A stretch of 64,000 nt of DNA from Isoetes taiwanensis (Eukaryota > Streptophyta > Lycopodiopsida > Isoetales > Isoetaceae), in NCBI GenBank assembly GCA_021234155.1, contig JAJEKV010000066.1:6110800-6174799 (forward strand). Reading direction: 5' to 3'. The notes under the pieces are model-generated. The model did no database searches. It was not told the origin of the DNA and saw only the letters and a program-made list of their open reading frames with translations. Each line of letters opens with the position of its first letter. Position 1 is the first letter of the stretch. The position numbers and the translations under genes were made by a program. This document shows positions 22,514-33,182 of this stretch, piece after piece.

Positions 22514-22559
22514 CCAGAGATTATGCAAGACCTCTGAGAGTTCTGAGATTGCAGATCAT

Positions 22560-23260
22560 TGGGAAATCTAGGCTTTGATGGAGAAATGGACGAGAAAAGT
22601 TCTATCTTCCAAACCACTTGGGAAGTGGAGAAGCGTGAACTTGAGAGTGTTTCAGTCCAAGAGCTGGCTGAAAACTTAGCATATCTTCAAGGGAAGATGG
22701 CGTCCATTGAACAAGAAGTCAATAAACTAGTTAGTAAGCAATGCAGTTTAATTGCTGAAGTACTTGAAGAAGATACCAAGGGTATTTCTTCACAAGTCCC
22801 TTCCCAGGGAAGTTTTGACTGCTTGAATGAACTTATGGCTTATCGTTAGTTGCATAATTTGCAACAAACTAGAGAATTAAGAACCTATGAGCAAGAGCTT
22901 CGGAAGCTACTTACAATTGTTTAGCCTCTAGATGATGAAAGTCAGGTTTTTTATTTTATGCGTGGCATAAATGACACTGCACTTAAAATGAAGCTTAAGA
23001 GACTGCATCCAAGGGATTTGGATACAGCAGTATTCTATGCTTGCATATGCAGTCAACCAAGCAGAAGGTTTAACCTAAAAGACGAAGAACAATCGGGTTG
23101 TTCGAGTAGTTTTAATGGGCACAATTCCAGTTCTCAACCAAGACGGGAAGTTCTGGGTGGCTCTAAGGAAAAGGATGGTATTAATGGGGTTAATACAGAT
23201 AAACCTTATTTGGGTTGTGGAAAAAGGGGACATGATGTATGGAATTGTCCTAACATTTAA
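22560..23260 (+). pseudogene. gag: Chromovirus 2 gag
   Basis: Coiled-coil-like N-terminus (LAENLAYLQGKMASIEQEVN), then a capsid part interrupted by stops near 22850 and 22925 (FYFMRGINDTALKMKLKRL), a Ser-rich linker and a zinc knuckle YLGCGKRGHDVWNCP at about 23206-23250 in which the first Cys of CCHC is missing. Non-functional. Confidence 0.75.
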
Positions 23261-23820
23261 TCAAGTTACCTCAAGGGCTTGATTCTCGAAAAGGAAAAAC
23301 TAATAGTAAAATTGACTTGTTACTTAGATAAATTTCTTTTATTACTTGTAGCTGCAAGTAATGGACAGTTGGAAAACTGTTAGATGTAAGTATCCGAATT
23401 AGTTCAAAGAACTATAGTAAGGTATGTTTTTATTTTTTTATGTATATCTCAATTTTAAGGTTATAATGCAATAGGTGCAATTATAATTTGGGTAAGTATA
23501 TTGTGATAATATACAAAACTTACAAGATGGGAAGGATATTGGAATATCTTGACATCTTACAACTAATCCTAGTACGCACCTAGTTAAGGTCGTATGAAAA
23601 AGGATTAAAACCATAGGAATTTTGGCTAAGCGACGGGGTCGACTTAGTGGACCAAATTCTTATGCAGGAATAATTCCAAGTCATGTAAACCTTTAAAGGT
23701 TTAAGCCATAAAAGTGCCTCGGGCAAATTAAGGGCACGTGGGTTATCTTCTTAGGACTCTTACAAATCCGTGTTTAGAAAAGAATGCAACTGGGAATTGC
23801 ATGTAAGAAGATAGCTTTCT
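23261..23820 (+). other. Decayed protease region of chromovirus 2
   Basis: Position between gag and RT calls for the protease, but no retropepsin active site can be read in any frame; the segment is AT-rich and full of stops. Confidence 0.45.
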
Positions 23821-23821
23821 C

Positions 23822-25275
23822 TTGATGGATATCATGCTTGATGATTGTAATTCTATGGATGTAAACATTGAACTAGATTCAAATGTACATCAAGAATTAC
23901 ACAATCTTTTGGAAAGATTTAAAGACGTGTTCCCAGAAGAGGTGCCGAAGAGGCCACCACCTTCTCGGGGGTTGAGCATAAAATTGTGCTTGAACCAGGG
24001 GTTAAGCCATGGCACGTGCTCCCTACCAATTAAGTCCTCTAAAACCTGAAGAGGTTAAAAGCAAGTGAGAGAATTGTTAAGCAAAGTTTTTGTACGACCA
24101 AGTAAATCATCTTTTGCGAGTCCTGTTTTGCTTGTTAAGAAAAGGACGGTACTATGCGGATGTGCCCCGGGTCGATGATATTTTGGATCATCTTGGGGGT
24201 GCCAAATGGTTTATCAAGATCAAACTCAACAAGGACATTATGAGTTCCTGGTTATGCCGTTTGGGCTTACGAATGCACCCGCAGCATTTATGCGATTAAT
24301 GAATCAAGTATTCTCTCAGCATTTGGACAAGTTTGTCGAGGTCTTTTTAGATGATATTCTCATCTATTCGCAAAATGTTGAAGAACATTTCGCTCATTTG
24401 GAACACGTTCTTCGAATTTTGCGGGACCACAAGCTCTATGCCAAGATTTCCAATTGTGATTTCTTTAAGCAACGAGTGGCCTATTTAGAACATATCCTGT
24501 CTGGTGACGGTGTGTCCCCAGATCCCGCCAAGGTACAAGTGGTACAGCAACGGCTCCCGCCGGAAAACGTTTTGGAGTTACACAGTTTTCTGGGGTTAGC
24601 CACGTACTACCGTAAATTTGTACCTAAATTCTCTAAAATTGTTGCCCTTCTCACTGATCTTTTGAACAAAGATCATGATTTTGTGTGGGGGAGAGAGCAA
24701 CACGAGGCGTATCGGCACGTTAAAGGATTTGCTAGTGAGCAGTCCTGTGCTAAAAGTGCCGGATTTGAATCAGGCATTTGAGGTTTATGCTGACGCTTGT
24801 GGACAAGCGTTAGGAGCAGTACTAATGCAGTAGGGTCATGTGATGGCTTATAAAAGTCGGAACTAAGTCCTGCAGAAAGGAATTATACAACTTATGAGCA
24901 AGAGTTGCTAGCCATTGTACATGCGTTAAAGACGTGGACTATTTACGTAGTAGCATGAGCCAAGAGCCGCGCAAGTTTATCGTCTATACTGACCATAAAC
25001 CATTGAGGTTCTTGCAAAGTCAAGCCGAAATTAGCCCGAGACAGGCTAGGTGGCTAGACTTCCTCCATGAGTTCCATTTTTCCATTGAGCATACGCCGGG
25101 CAAAAATAATCCAGTTGCCGATGCATTATCAAGGGTTAAGCATATAAATACCTTGACGACTTTGGCAAGTGATCTTATACAAATGATCAAGAATGCATAT
25201 CCTGAGGATCAGCAAGATTCGGTGATGGTCAAGCTCGGGGAGCTATGGACTGAGCAAGAGGGTTTGCATTTCTAG
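23822..25275 (+). pseudogene. pol: Chromovirus 2 RT and RNase H
   Basis: The pre-RT strand (LLERFKDVFPEEVPKRPPPS) is at 23822-24049. The RT fingers are damaged: after SSFASPVLLVKKR the segment containing the DYR.LNK motif is missing and RT resumes at YYADVPRVDDILDHLGGAKW. The palm is intact: [15 protein letters not shown] and VFLDDILIYSQ, then LGLATYYRKFVPKFS. RNase H shows YADACGQALGAVLMQ, then YTTYEQELLAIV after shifts, and FIVYTDHKPLRFL in 24934-25275. Confidence 0.9.
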
Positions 25276-25289
25276 AAGGGAAGGATTTA

Positions 25290-26595
25290 TGTTCCTTCAA
25301 GTGGGGACCTTCGGGAGTCAATTCTGCGTGAACACCATGACACTCCATAAGCTGGGTATGGAGGTGAATGGAAGATGTATGAGTTGGTTAAAAGGTTCTA
25401 CTACTGGCCAGAATTGCAAGATCAAGTCAAGGACTTGGTAAGTCACTGCTTGGTGTGTCAAGCGGTGAAGGCGGATCATGGGAAAACTCCGGGATTGTTA
25501 CAGCCTCTCCCTATACCAAATGAATGCTGGGAAAGCGTGAGTACGGACTTTATAGTCATATTACCTAGAACTGCTAGGCAACATACTCAAATTTTGGTCG
25601 TAGTGGGTCAGCTGACCAAGTACGCTAAGTTCATAGCATTGAAAGGGGAGGTTACGGGGCATGACGTAGCAGTTTCCTACATGCAAAACATATTTCCAAC
25701 TTTTGGACTTCCTTTTTCCATTGTAAGTGTCGAGACACTAAGTTCACGGGTCACTTCTGGAGAGATCTCATGAAAGGATTGAGGATCCGATTATACATGA
25801 GTAGTGGAAATCATCCACAAACGGATAGGCAGACTGAGCGCATAAACATGATCTTAGAAGACATGTTGCGAAGTTTTACCCACGAGAAGCAGTCTAGATG
25901 GGAGGATTATTTATCTTATCTCGAGTTCGCGTATAATAATAGCCATCATATGGGGATTCAGATGACTCCCTTTGTGGCTATGATGGGCCAAAACTCAAGG
26001 GCTTATTCTGGTATGCATAAGTACCTTAGAACTGAAGTTGTAGTACACATGCTTCATGATATGGATGCAATCCTGCGGCAATGCAAGCAAGCATTGCGAA
26101 AAGCTCAAGATAGGGCACGGTCGTCTGCTAATCAGCATAGATGAGATATCTCGTATGCAGAAGATGATTACGTTTTTCTTACGGGTCGTTTATCTTTCGG
26201 CATTAAGAATGAACACATTACGGCCTTTAACCAAAGGTCGGGTGCCTAAACTTACTCCGCGGTATCCTGGACCTTTTAGGATTACTAAAAGGATCGGGGA
26301 AATAGCATACGAGTTGAACTTACCACAGGAAGTAGGGATCCATCCTGTGTTTCATGTAAGTCAGCTGAAGAGGGCTATACTGGATACCGCTAACGTGGTT
26401 AGTCCGCAAAGTATACTGATCATCTTAAACTCCTTTGTAATGCCAGAACGTCTTTTAGATAAAAGAGTTCGGCAGCTATGCAATAGGGACGTGGTAGAAC
26501 ATCTGGTTCAGTGGCAGGACCAGTCTCCTGAGGATGCCATCTGGGAGACGAAGGAATTTGTGCAGCAGTTCCCTCATCTAAAGGATCAACCTTGA
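25290..26595 (+). pseudogene. pol: Chromovirus 2 integrase with chromodomain
   Basis: Zinc-finger part with MYELVKRFYYWPELQDQVKD and HCLVCQAVKADHGK (25375-25480), catalytic core WESVSTDFIVILPRT, a frame change at 25770, SSGNHPQTDRQTERIN and ILEDMLRSF with the final Glu, then a GPY part (KLTPRYPGPFRITKRIGEIAY, HPVFHVSQLKR). A chromodomain ends the protein at about 26437-26590 (VVEHLVQWQDQSPEDAIWE). Confidence 0.9.
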
Positions 26596-26606
26596 GGGCA
26601 AGGTCC

Positions 26607-26623
26607 AAAAGGAGGGGGAGGAA
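26607..26623 (+). other. Polypurine tract of chromovirus 2
   Basis: AAAAGGAGGGGGAGGAA directly ahead of the right LTR. Confidence 0.9.
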
Positions 26624-27744
26624 TGTTACAGGTGCTCCCAAGGGCATAGCCGGAATCGGGCCCTTGACGAACGTCCATGAGCACGGGGTTACTATTGGTC
26701 GCGATTGCTGGGCAGTTGTGATTTAATGGGCCGTGTTGACTGTAATCAGTCTACGGTGACGGGATGCGGGGTAAATGGTAATAATGCCTAAGCAACGGGT
26801 AATGGGTTGCTAGGCGGGACACTAATATCATTAAGTGTTAGTGCGGAAAGAGCTAGCGGGGTTATGGACAAGAGACATGGTTAACATTAGATATTAATGT
26901 TAATGTAAGTTGTATAGGCCCTAGGGGCCAAGGTTAGTAATATGTAGGATAAAAATGTTAGCTATGGTTTTAATAAAACATTAAAGTGACACATGGCATC
27001 AAACGATTGGATGGGTATTCAAACCTGATATGCATCAGAAGGAACGAACTCGTGGAAGATCCGGCTTGCCAGATCGATGGGTTAACTGGAGAGGACTGAT
27101 TGGGGTCAATTCAAGGCCTAATCTGGCCAGTTTTGGGCATGCAAGACTACTAGTTAACTCAGAGATGAGGGTTATAAAACCTACAGGAGGAATTCGAGCA
27201 GGAGGGGAACCGGATCAGAAATATTGAAGGCTGAATTCTGCTATAAGACTTGGCAAACTGATTCAATATTGGAGCTTGGAGTTCGGATTTGGATTCCGAA
27301 ACCATTGGTGTGGCCCCAAAGCAGTTGTTGCTGCCAGGAGCCAGATCAAGCTTGGACCCATAGGGTCGGATTTGCAGCCCAAAGGCTGTGCTGGTGATCC
27401 TAAGGCAGATTGCTACTGCCATAAATGAATTGGGATCAGAGAGCTTGATAAGCGATTCTGCTATCTGTACTGTCCGGTTGATTTAAGGATTGGCCCACAA
27501 GACCAAAATAGCAGCCTAAGGTTGGGATTAAGGCCCCAGGTCAGATTGTTGCTGCCAGGGCCGGATTGGGCTTGACAGCCGGTGGATAATCTTCCAGGGA
27601 GGATTCTCGAGAAGAATCTGGATTGCTGTGAGAGCAGCAAACTATAAGGTCAGTGTGGGGGGATCCAAGGTGTGGGCGGTACTGATCGGCGTAGCACACG
27701 CGGGCAGAGATTGTTCCTTTGGGAAAAAAATTTGCGTTGTAACA
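26624..27744 (+). repeat. 3' LTR of chromovirus 2
   Basis: 1121-bp direct repeat of 21390-22500, followed by GATAC. Confidence 0.95.
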
Positions 27745-28190
27745 GATACACTCATTCGATACTGTGCAGTTATGCCACTGCCTATTGATATGACTGCGCG
27801 ATTATTATCGTCGGTGCCAAAATGCTGAAATCAGTTACCAGTTACCAATTTTCAGTTCTCTAGTCTCTAAACTCAAGGATACACACAATTGTTAGGGTCA
27901 CACAAAGATGATATAATGAAGGAGATTGAAAAGATAAAAGTTCCCAACGAAACGATTGGGGCAAGCTTGTCAGCTCTGAATAAAACAAAGATTATCAGGG
28001 GAAAAGGCAAATGAATATAAATATTTGGGTTACAAGGCAGAAAGTAGGACTTGAAATCAAGAATTAGATGGGAGATGTCAGTTACCAATTACCAATTTTC
28101 AAGTTCTCTAGTCTTGAAAACTCAATGATACACACAATTGTCAAGGTTACAAAAAGATTGTATAATGAAGGAGAATGGAAAGATAGTATG
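27745..28190. repeat. 172-bp repeat remainder and a 246-bp tandem duplication
   Basis: The first ~85 bp continue the 172-bp unit cut by chromovirus 2. From about 27830 a segment (GTTACCAATTTTCAGTTCTC through GATATAATGAAGGAGA) recurs at about 28080 with small changes, giving a period near 246 bp. Confidence 0.6.
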
Positions 28191-29700
28191 CGTCGAAAAC
28201 TGGGGCATGGCTTGTTAGCTTTCTATTGACAGGCTCCCACCAAGAAACATACACCTCTTCATAGTGAGGCTCATTTGGGTCTTCTATAGGTTTTTTCACC
28301 CTATATTGGCTGCACCCTCTACGTGTGCCTTCTACATTTTGATACCCTTCTCCGATAGTCACTCTCGGTGCCCAAGTCTCATCTAACATTAGAGGCCAAC
28401 CCTCTTTTTTTGCAGAACTTGAAAGAAGCTCATCTAGATAATATTAAACGCTCTTTCTATAAAAAAATGCAGGCTTTCAGAAAAGCCCTTTCAGTCAACG
28501 ACCTCTTGCACAAGGTAAGGTATTGGAAGCTTTGATCTACATTCCCAAAATAAATGCATTAACTCCAGAATGGTGAGTGCATCCCACCTTCTCATAAGAG
28601 TGGACCAATCATCGAATAGAGCATCTATATCATCATGTATATGCGCAACTATCATGAACCTCAATTGCAAGCCATACAAGGTAAGAAAAGTACGAGAACA
28701 CATATATGTTCTTGTATCAAGCTCAAGTAAAGCCTTCTTGATAGCATTTTCGGTTATGAGATCTCTTAGGAGGCACATAATATGGTTTGTTCTCGACTCA
28801 CGCGTCGAAAAAGGAAAAAGTTAAAGACTCGGAGGGTTTCTCGACTCGCGACTCGAGAAACCCTCGAAAAGCAACGTGAACTCACCTCAATCTCTAATTC
28901 TCCATTATTTGTTCCGCTGCAAGCTCATCTAAACCTTGGACATCTCCGTCATCTTTATCTCCCTGGCTGTCAGCTTTGTCTCCGTCATCTTCGTCCTTAC
29001 TACTTCCAGCTGTCTTCCTCTCTTGAAAATGCTCATGAAGCAGGTCCAGGTATGACCGAATGATCTCAACCATGTCCTTGTTCCCAACCACAGATATTGG
29101 TTTCATTCCATAGAGCATAGTCCCCTGAGAGAACAGGCCATTCATATACCACTCGCATACAATTTGATCTCTCTCGACCAAGCTGGTTATGAAGTACTTG
29201 ATAACTCTCGGCCAGATAGGAATTCTATGTATTGGACCCGTCGCACCATCAGTGCTGACTTTGTCAATCGATGGCACATCCTCCATAAATCTGCCGCCCC
29301 CTGCCGCCCTCCCAAGGTTCCATATGCTCTTGAGAAATCATGAACTTATCGAGATAGTGGTGCTCGCTTGACCACCACTTATTCAGTTCTGCAGCCGACC
29401 TTGAAACCAGAACCAAAACTATGTTGGCAAAACTTGGTGCCTTCGGCAGGCCAAAAAAAGTCTACACTCATGTTCCAGTTCGGCTTTCATCATTCCAGGG
29501 ACATCGAGCGCAACCAATCTGAATCATTGTCGCAATCATAGGGATCTGCTGGGGGTTTAATTCAACAGGAGAATACTGCATCCAAAAAAGGCAGTCCAGA
29601 ACAAGATAGTCTGACCACCAAGAAAGGAACTGAAAGAATAATGATCCCGCATATGGATCCTGATCAAGAAGAAATTTAGTCAGAGCCAAACTCTAATTGG
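28147..29700 (-). pseudogene. Second degenerate minus-strand coding stretch, possibly methyltransferase-like C-terminus
   Basis: Exon-like open stretches on the minus strand. 29468-29689 ends with IPMIATMIQIGCARC. A frame shift leads through AELNKWWSSEHHYLDKFM to 29286-28894, with IPIWPRVIKYFITSLVERDQ, IVCEWYMNGLFSQGTMLYGM and an acidic tail. An in-frame TAG lies just before a donor-like GAG/GTGAGT near 28885. The next exon starts near 28780 (ALLELDTRTYMCSRTF), and a last stretch at 28389-28147 starts LDETWAPRVTIGEGYQNVEG. The helix preceding VERDQIVCEWYMNGLFSQG resembles the motif-X/motif-I region of permuted N4/N6 DNA methyltransferases, with the FxGxG loop lost. I infer this is the far 3' part of another copy of the gene at 17.3-20.6 kb; direct homology is not shown. 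Confidence 0.4.
28790..28864. repeat. Two palindromes of the CTCGACTCGCGAGTCGAG family
   Basis: An imperfect copy at 28790-28811 and a strong one at 28832-28866, whose arms extend outward as GAGGGTTT and AAACCCTC. Both lie in the putative intron between the two minus-strand exons. Confidence 0.8.
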
Positions 29701-29707
29701 GATCCAG

Positions 29708-30366
29708 ATGGGGCCCACCAAGCTTGTAATTTTTGATGTCAATAGAGTCTTGGCTGCGGTTTACCACGATGGTGACGTCCCTGAGCTTAACACCTCGCAG
29801 AAGCCAACAAAAATGGGGTCTAAAATCGTGTATCTTCGGCCTAAAGCAAAGGAAATTATTGAATGGTGCCTGGAACGGGGATTCGAAGTGGCCATATGGT
29901 ATTGTATGGCAAAGAAAAATGTTGTCAATGTCCTTGGTGTTCTCGGCCTTTCAGTTTTGAAGTGCAAGTTTGTTTGGGGAAACGAAAGGATCGAGCATGT
30001 GTCAGACCTCGATCTGGCCATCACAAAGGGAAAGCCTATTATGGTGAAAAGGCTGGAAAGGTTTATGAAGCATACCAGGACTTTAACAAACACAACACGC
30101 TGATCATAGATGACTCCGCCTACAAGTGCTATCATAACTCGGACAATACAATCATTGCCAAGAGTTATCGACCAGAAGAGTATGAAACGGAAAGGTGGTT
30201 GTCTTTCAATCTCGTTCCTGTGTTGGCGGAATCCCTGTTTTCCATTCTTGTGGCCGATGTGATCGATGTGATTAGGAACTATCCGAACCTCAAGCAGGTC
30301 GATCCAGAGAGCAGCGCGATCATGAGGGCTATGCACGACAAATATTATGGTGATCAAGAAGAGTGA
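29708..30366 (+). pseudogene. FCP1/NLI-interacting-factor-like HAD phosphatase, one frameshift
   Basis: Begins MGPTKLVIFDVNRVLAAVYH, the HAD motif I in its plant DxN form, then KIVYLRPKAKEIIEWCLERG, AIWYCMAKKNVVNVLGVLG (motif II region; the usual WSS is WYC), KCKFVWGNERIEH and KGKPIMVK (motif III Lys). After a one-base frameshift near 30035-30055 it continues in the other frame with NTLIIDDSAYKCYHNSDNTI (motif IV DD) to the stop at 30364-30366. Total about 219 codons, the size of a bare FCPH domain, and intronless. The family removes phosphate from proteins such as the RNA polymerase II CTD. Transcribed away from the minus-strand stretch with its ATG 19 bp from the other start. The frameshift makes it a pseudogene unless the base is an assembly error. 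Confidence 0.75.
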
Positions 30367-30425
30367 CCTCTGCTTTCAGATAGCAAAGTTCTGTGAATTT
30401 TGTAAAGACACGTGAACAAATGTAC

Positions 30426-30684
30426 TATATTTTGTAATGAATATACTTGTACATTGAGTTTTCGCTGGCTTTCTTGACTCGCGAGTCGAGAAAGGCATGC
30501 TTGTCCCAATGATGGGACCATTTGTATGCTTGTTTATGTGATTGGATGCAGCCATATTCTGTAATGAAAATGGTTGTACATTGACTTTCCAGGGCCTTTC
30601 TTGACTTGCGAGTCGAGAAAGGCACTGCTTGTCCCGTTGATAAGACCATTTGTATGCTTCTTTGTGTGATTGGATGCAGCTATA
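30426..30684. repeat. 128-bp tandem duplication, each unit with one palindrome
   Basis: Two units (about 30426-30553 and 30554-30684) share GTAATGAA, TTGTACATTGA, CTTGTCCC and CCATTTGTATGCTT. Each contains one CTCGACTCGCGAGTCGAG-type palindrome, at 30466-30495 and 30594-30623. In the second the outer arms are GCCTTTCT and AGAAAGGC. They lie just 3' of the phosphatase ORF. Confidence 0.85.
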
Positions 30685-30818
30685 TGGAATGAATGCTCTC
30701 CAATCTATTTTGAATTCTCCATTCTTTTCTTCGCTATGATTAACGGCACCGTAATTGTTAATCATGGACTCTCTTTACTCCATGTGGTTCAAGCACAGAT
30801 CCCGTTCAGGCTACACTC

Positions 30819-31208
30819 TTGTCAGGGCTTTGGGATAAGCTTGCTCGTGATTGCAGATGCTATGGAACCTCAAGGGATGAAGAAGAGAAGAAGAACTTTT
30901 CGCAAGTCCAGAAAACTCAAAGGATCTTGCAAGCATTGCATGACATCCACGGAGGTTGGGGAACGAGTATATTCGACCCGGCGATTGATGAAAAGATGCG
31001 AGAGGAGAGTGGAGAAATCGGGTGGACAGGTCAGCGGGTGGCTCATGAGGCACCTCCTCGTGAGGCATTCCACATTTTTCAGGTTGCCCCCAAGGCTTAC
31101 AGACAGCAAGAAGAAGCCCCGCACGTTCTTCCCCTAAGGTGGACCACCTACCATGATGATGTAACTGTAGTGACAGCAAGACCGCCATGGTCTCTGCGTC
31201 CGATGTAA
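30819..31208 (+). CDS. Hypothetical protein, 129 codons
   Basis: Frame MSGLWDKLARDCRCYGTSRD through LQALHDIHGGWGTSIFDPAI to a stop at 31206-31208. Composition is protein-like (helical start, aromatic-rich end), and it lies downstream of and in the same direction as the phosphatase ORF, so the two could be exons of one transcript. Another frame of the same DNA is Arg/Lys-rich but reads less like a folded protein. Family not recognised. Confidence 0.35.
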   Translation: MSGLWDKLARDCRCYGTSRDEEEKKNFSQVQKTQRILQALHDIHGGWGTSIFDPAIDEKMREESGEIGWTGQRVAHEAPPREAFHIFQVAPKAYRQQEEAPHVLPLRWTTYHDDVTVVTARPPWSLRPM

Positions 31209-31302
31209 AATACATTGTAACTATTCAATTTATTAATAAAAATTCTTTTTCAACTACAACTTTGGTTTCAATTTGTAATGAAATTGAATTGTATTCTTCT
31301 TG

Positions 31303-31325
31303 TTCTCGACTCAATATCCGAGAAA
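31303..31325. repeat. Degenerate CTCGACTCG palindrome copy
   Basis: TTCTCGACTC then CCGAGAA with a decayed centre; the rightmost copy of the family in the window. Confidence 0.5.
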
Positions 31326-31659
31326 ACAGGGGGAAAGTTTGGACCCACCCTAACAGAGAAATATTCAAATTCTGGACAGTTTTCAAGTCCGAATAGTTTT
31401 CCCTCGTCCTTTTTGTGTAAAATATCAGGGTTCAAAAAAAAAGTGCGAATGGAATGAGACCCACTTTAATATAAGAAGAGACAATTCTTAAATCCGTTAC
31501 TACCTACTTTGAGCTTTATTGACTTACTAACCTGATAGATTCGCTCCTAGAATTTTCATTGCTATATCTATGTGCATGCTCTTAGCATTTGGTGGTACTG
31601 CTAAATTTCTCTTCGTTCGTGATACACTCTCCATGTGTGGAAGTCTAGCAAGAAATTCA

Positions 31660-32870
31660 ATGGTTTCTCCTTCATATCTTGGAAAAACATTTATAAATTA
31701 AATATCCCTAATAGTATTATCTCTGAAATATCTCTCCAAATCTCATATGAAACAGAGCTCTGATTGAATAGTTATAGGAAGAAATATAGTATCAAGCAAT
31801 TGAAAAGCAATAAAAATCCAAAATCTAGCCTAAAATTTGTTGTTTTCTCCTTCAAATCTTGTTTAAACATAGCCCTATTAAATATCTCTCGAAAGGGCTC
31901 TGAGAAAGTGTTTTGTTGACTCAAATCACACTTGAAACAGAGTTGTGCTTAGATAGTTATGAGAATAGGTGTACCTCTTACTCTTTGAAAGCACCAAAGT
32001 TGTAGATCCAGCTGTAAATTTGTTATTTTTTGCTTCAAATCTTGCTAAAAAATAGGTAAATTAATTTTAGCTCTTTGTGAGAACTTTCCATTGACGCAAA
32101 TTTCACCTAAAACAGGGCTTCAATTGATAGTTACGAGAAAAAATGTAATACCTAGTCATTGAAAAGCAACAAAACTCTAAATCTGACTGTACATTTGCTG
32201 TTTTCATACCCAAATATTGGCCAAATATAGGCAATTAGACATTTTTAGAAAGGTCTCTGTGAGAGCTTTCCATTGGCACAATTTCACCTAAAACGAAGCT
32301 TTGGTTGAATAATTATGAGAAAAAATGTAATATCAAGTCATTGAAAAGCAATAAGACTTAAATCTGACTATAAATTTGTTGTTTTCACCCTCAAGTATTG
32401 GCCAAACATAGGTAAATAGATATCTCTAGAAAGGTCTCTATGAGAGCTTCCCATTAATGCAAATTTCACCTAAAAAAGAGCTCTGATTGGAGAGTTATGA
32501 GGAAAAATATAATATCAAGTCATTGAAAAGGAACAAAATCCTAAATCTGAACGTACATTTGATGTTTTCATACCTCAATCTTTGGCAAAATATAGATAAA
32601 TTATATATATTTAAAAAGATCTTTGTGAGAGCTTTCCATTGACATAAATTTCACCTAAAACAGAGCTCTGTTTGAACAGCTATGAGAAAAACTATAATAT
32701 CAAGTCATTTGAAAGCTGGAAATTTGTTGCTTTTACCATCAAATCTTGTCCAAGCATAGGCAAGCTACATATCCCTGGAAAGATGAGAGAGCTTTCCAAT
32801 GTCACAAATCTCACCTGAAACAGATCTACGAATTAAAAGTTATGATAAGAACACTAGTACTAACATGAAA
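31660..32870. repeat. Seven diverged ~180-bp tandem repeats
   Basis: The phrase TTTCTCCTTCAAATCTTG or a close form recurs at about 31664, 31844, 32028, 32203, 32382, 32566 and 32735 (steps of 169-184 bp). It is followed each time by a CATAG.. string, GAGAGCTTTCCATTG, TTTCACCTAAAACAGAGCT and TATCAAGTCATTGAAAAGCAA. Units differ by many substitutions, so the array is old. No coding potential. Confidence 0.85.
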
Positions 32871-32968
32871 ATTGCACCTCTCTCTCTAGCGCATTCTCTC
32901 TCTAAGCAAGGCACTTATGGGCATTGAATTGTCACATTGATATCAATATCCGTATTACGATGGAAAAT

Positions 32969-33182
32969 GGGCATAAGCATACTACACCCTACCACAAAAA
33001 GTAGTAGTAAGGAACCATAAGACTACCTAAAAAAAGTACCTAACACTGGGTCGTGGGTACTTGTATAATATCTCAATAACTGATAAGCGTTAATTGGATG
33101 CATTTAGTACCTAATCCATAAGTACCCAGTGTAGGTACTTTGGCAGGTTCCAAAAGTGGTAGGATATAGCATGCTTACGCCC
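32969..33182. mobile_element. MITE, 214 bp
   Basis: Inverted ends GGGCATAAGCAT...CCCTACCAC (32969-32995) and the complement of GGGCGTAAGCATGC...CCTACCAC (33156-33182). The interior is also partly self-complementary (TACCCAGTGTAGGTAC). A related sequence in the opposite orientation lies at 56.1-56.34 kb. No clear target duplication; superfamily not assigned. Confidence 0.65.

Larger units (their letters stand above)
21390..27744 (+). mobile_element. Ty3/gypsy chromovirus 2
   Basis: 6355-bp LTR element with termini TGTTACA and TGTAACA and a perfect 5-bp target duplication GATAC at 21385-21389 and 27745-27749. PBS and polypurine tract are in place. Order gag, protease, RT, RNase H, integrase, chromodomain. 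Coding frames carry stops and frameshifts and part of the RT is missing, so it is a defective copy. Unlike chromovirus 1 it has no extra ORFs ahead of gag. Confidence 0.95.

Noticed and set aside
29468-29689. DPPY motif in LLDQDPYAG of the second minus-strand stretch
   Set aside because: A splice acceptor could fall in the same bases (CTTGATCAG), so those residues may not be coding.
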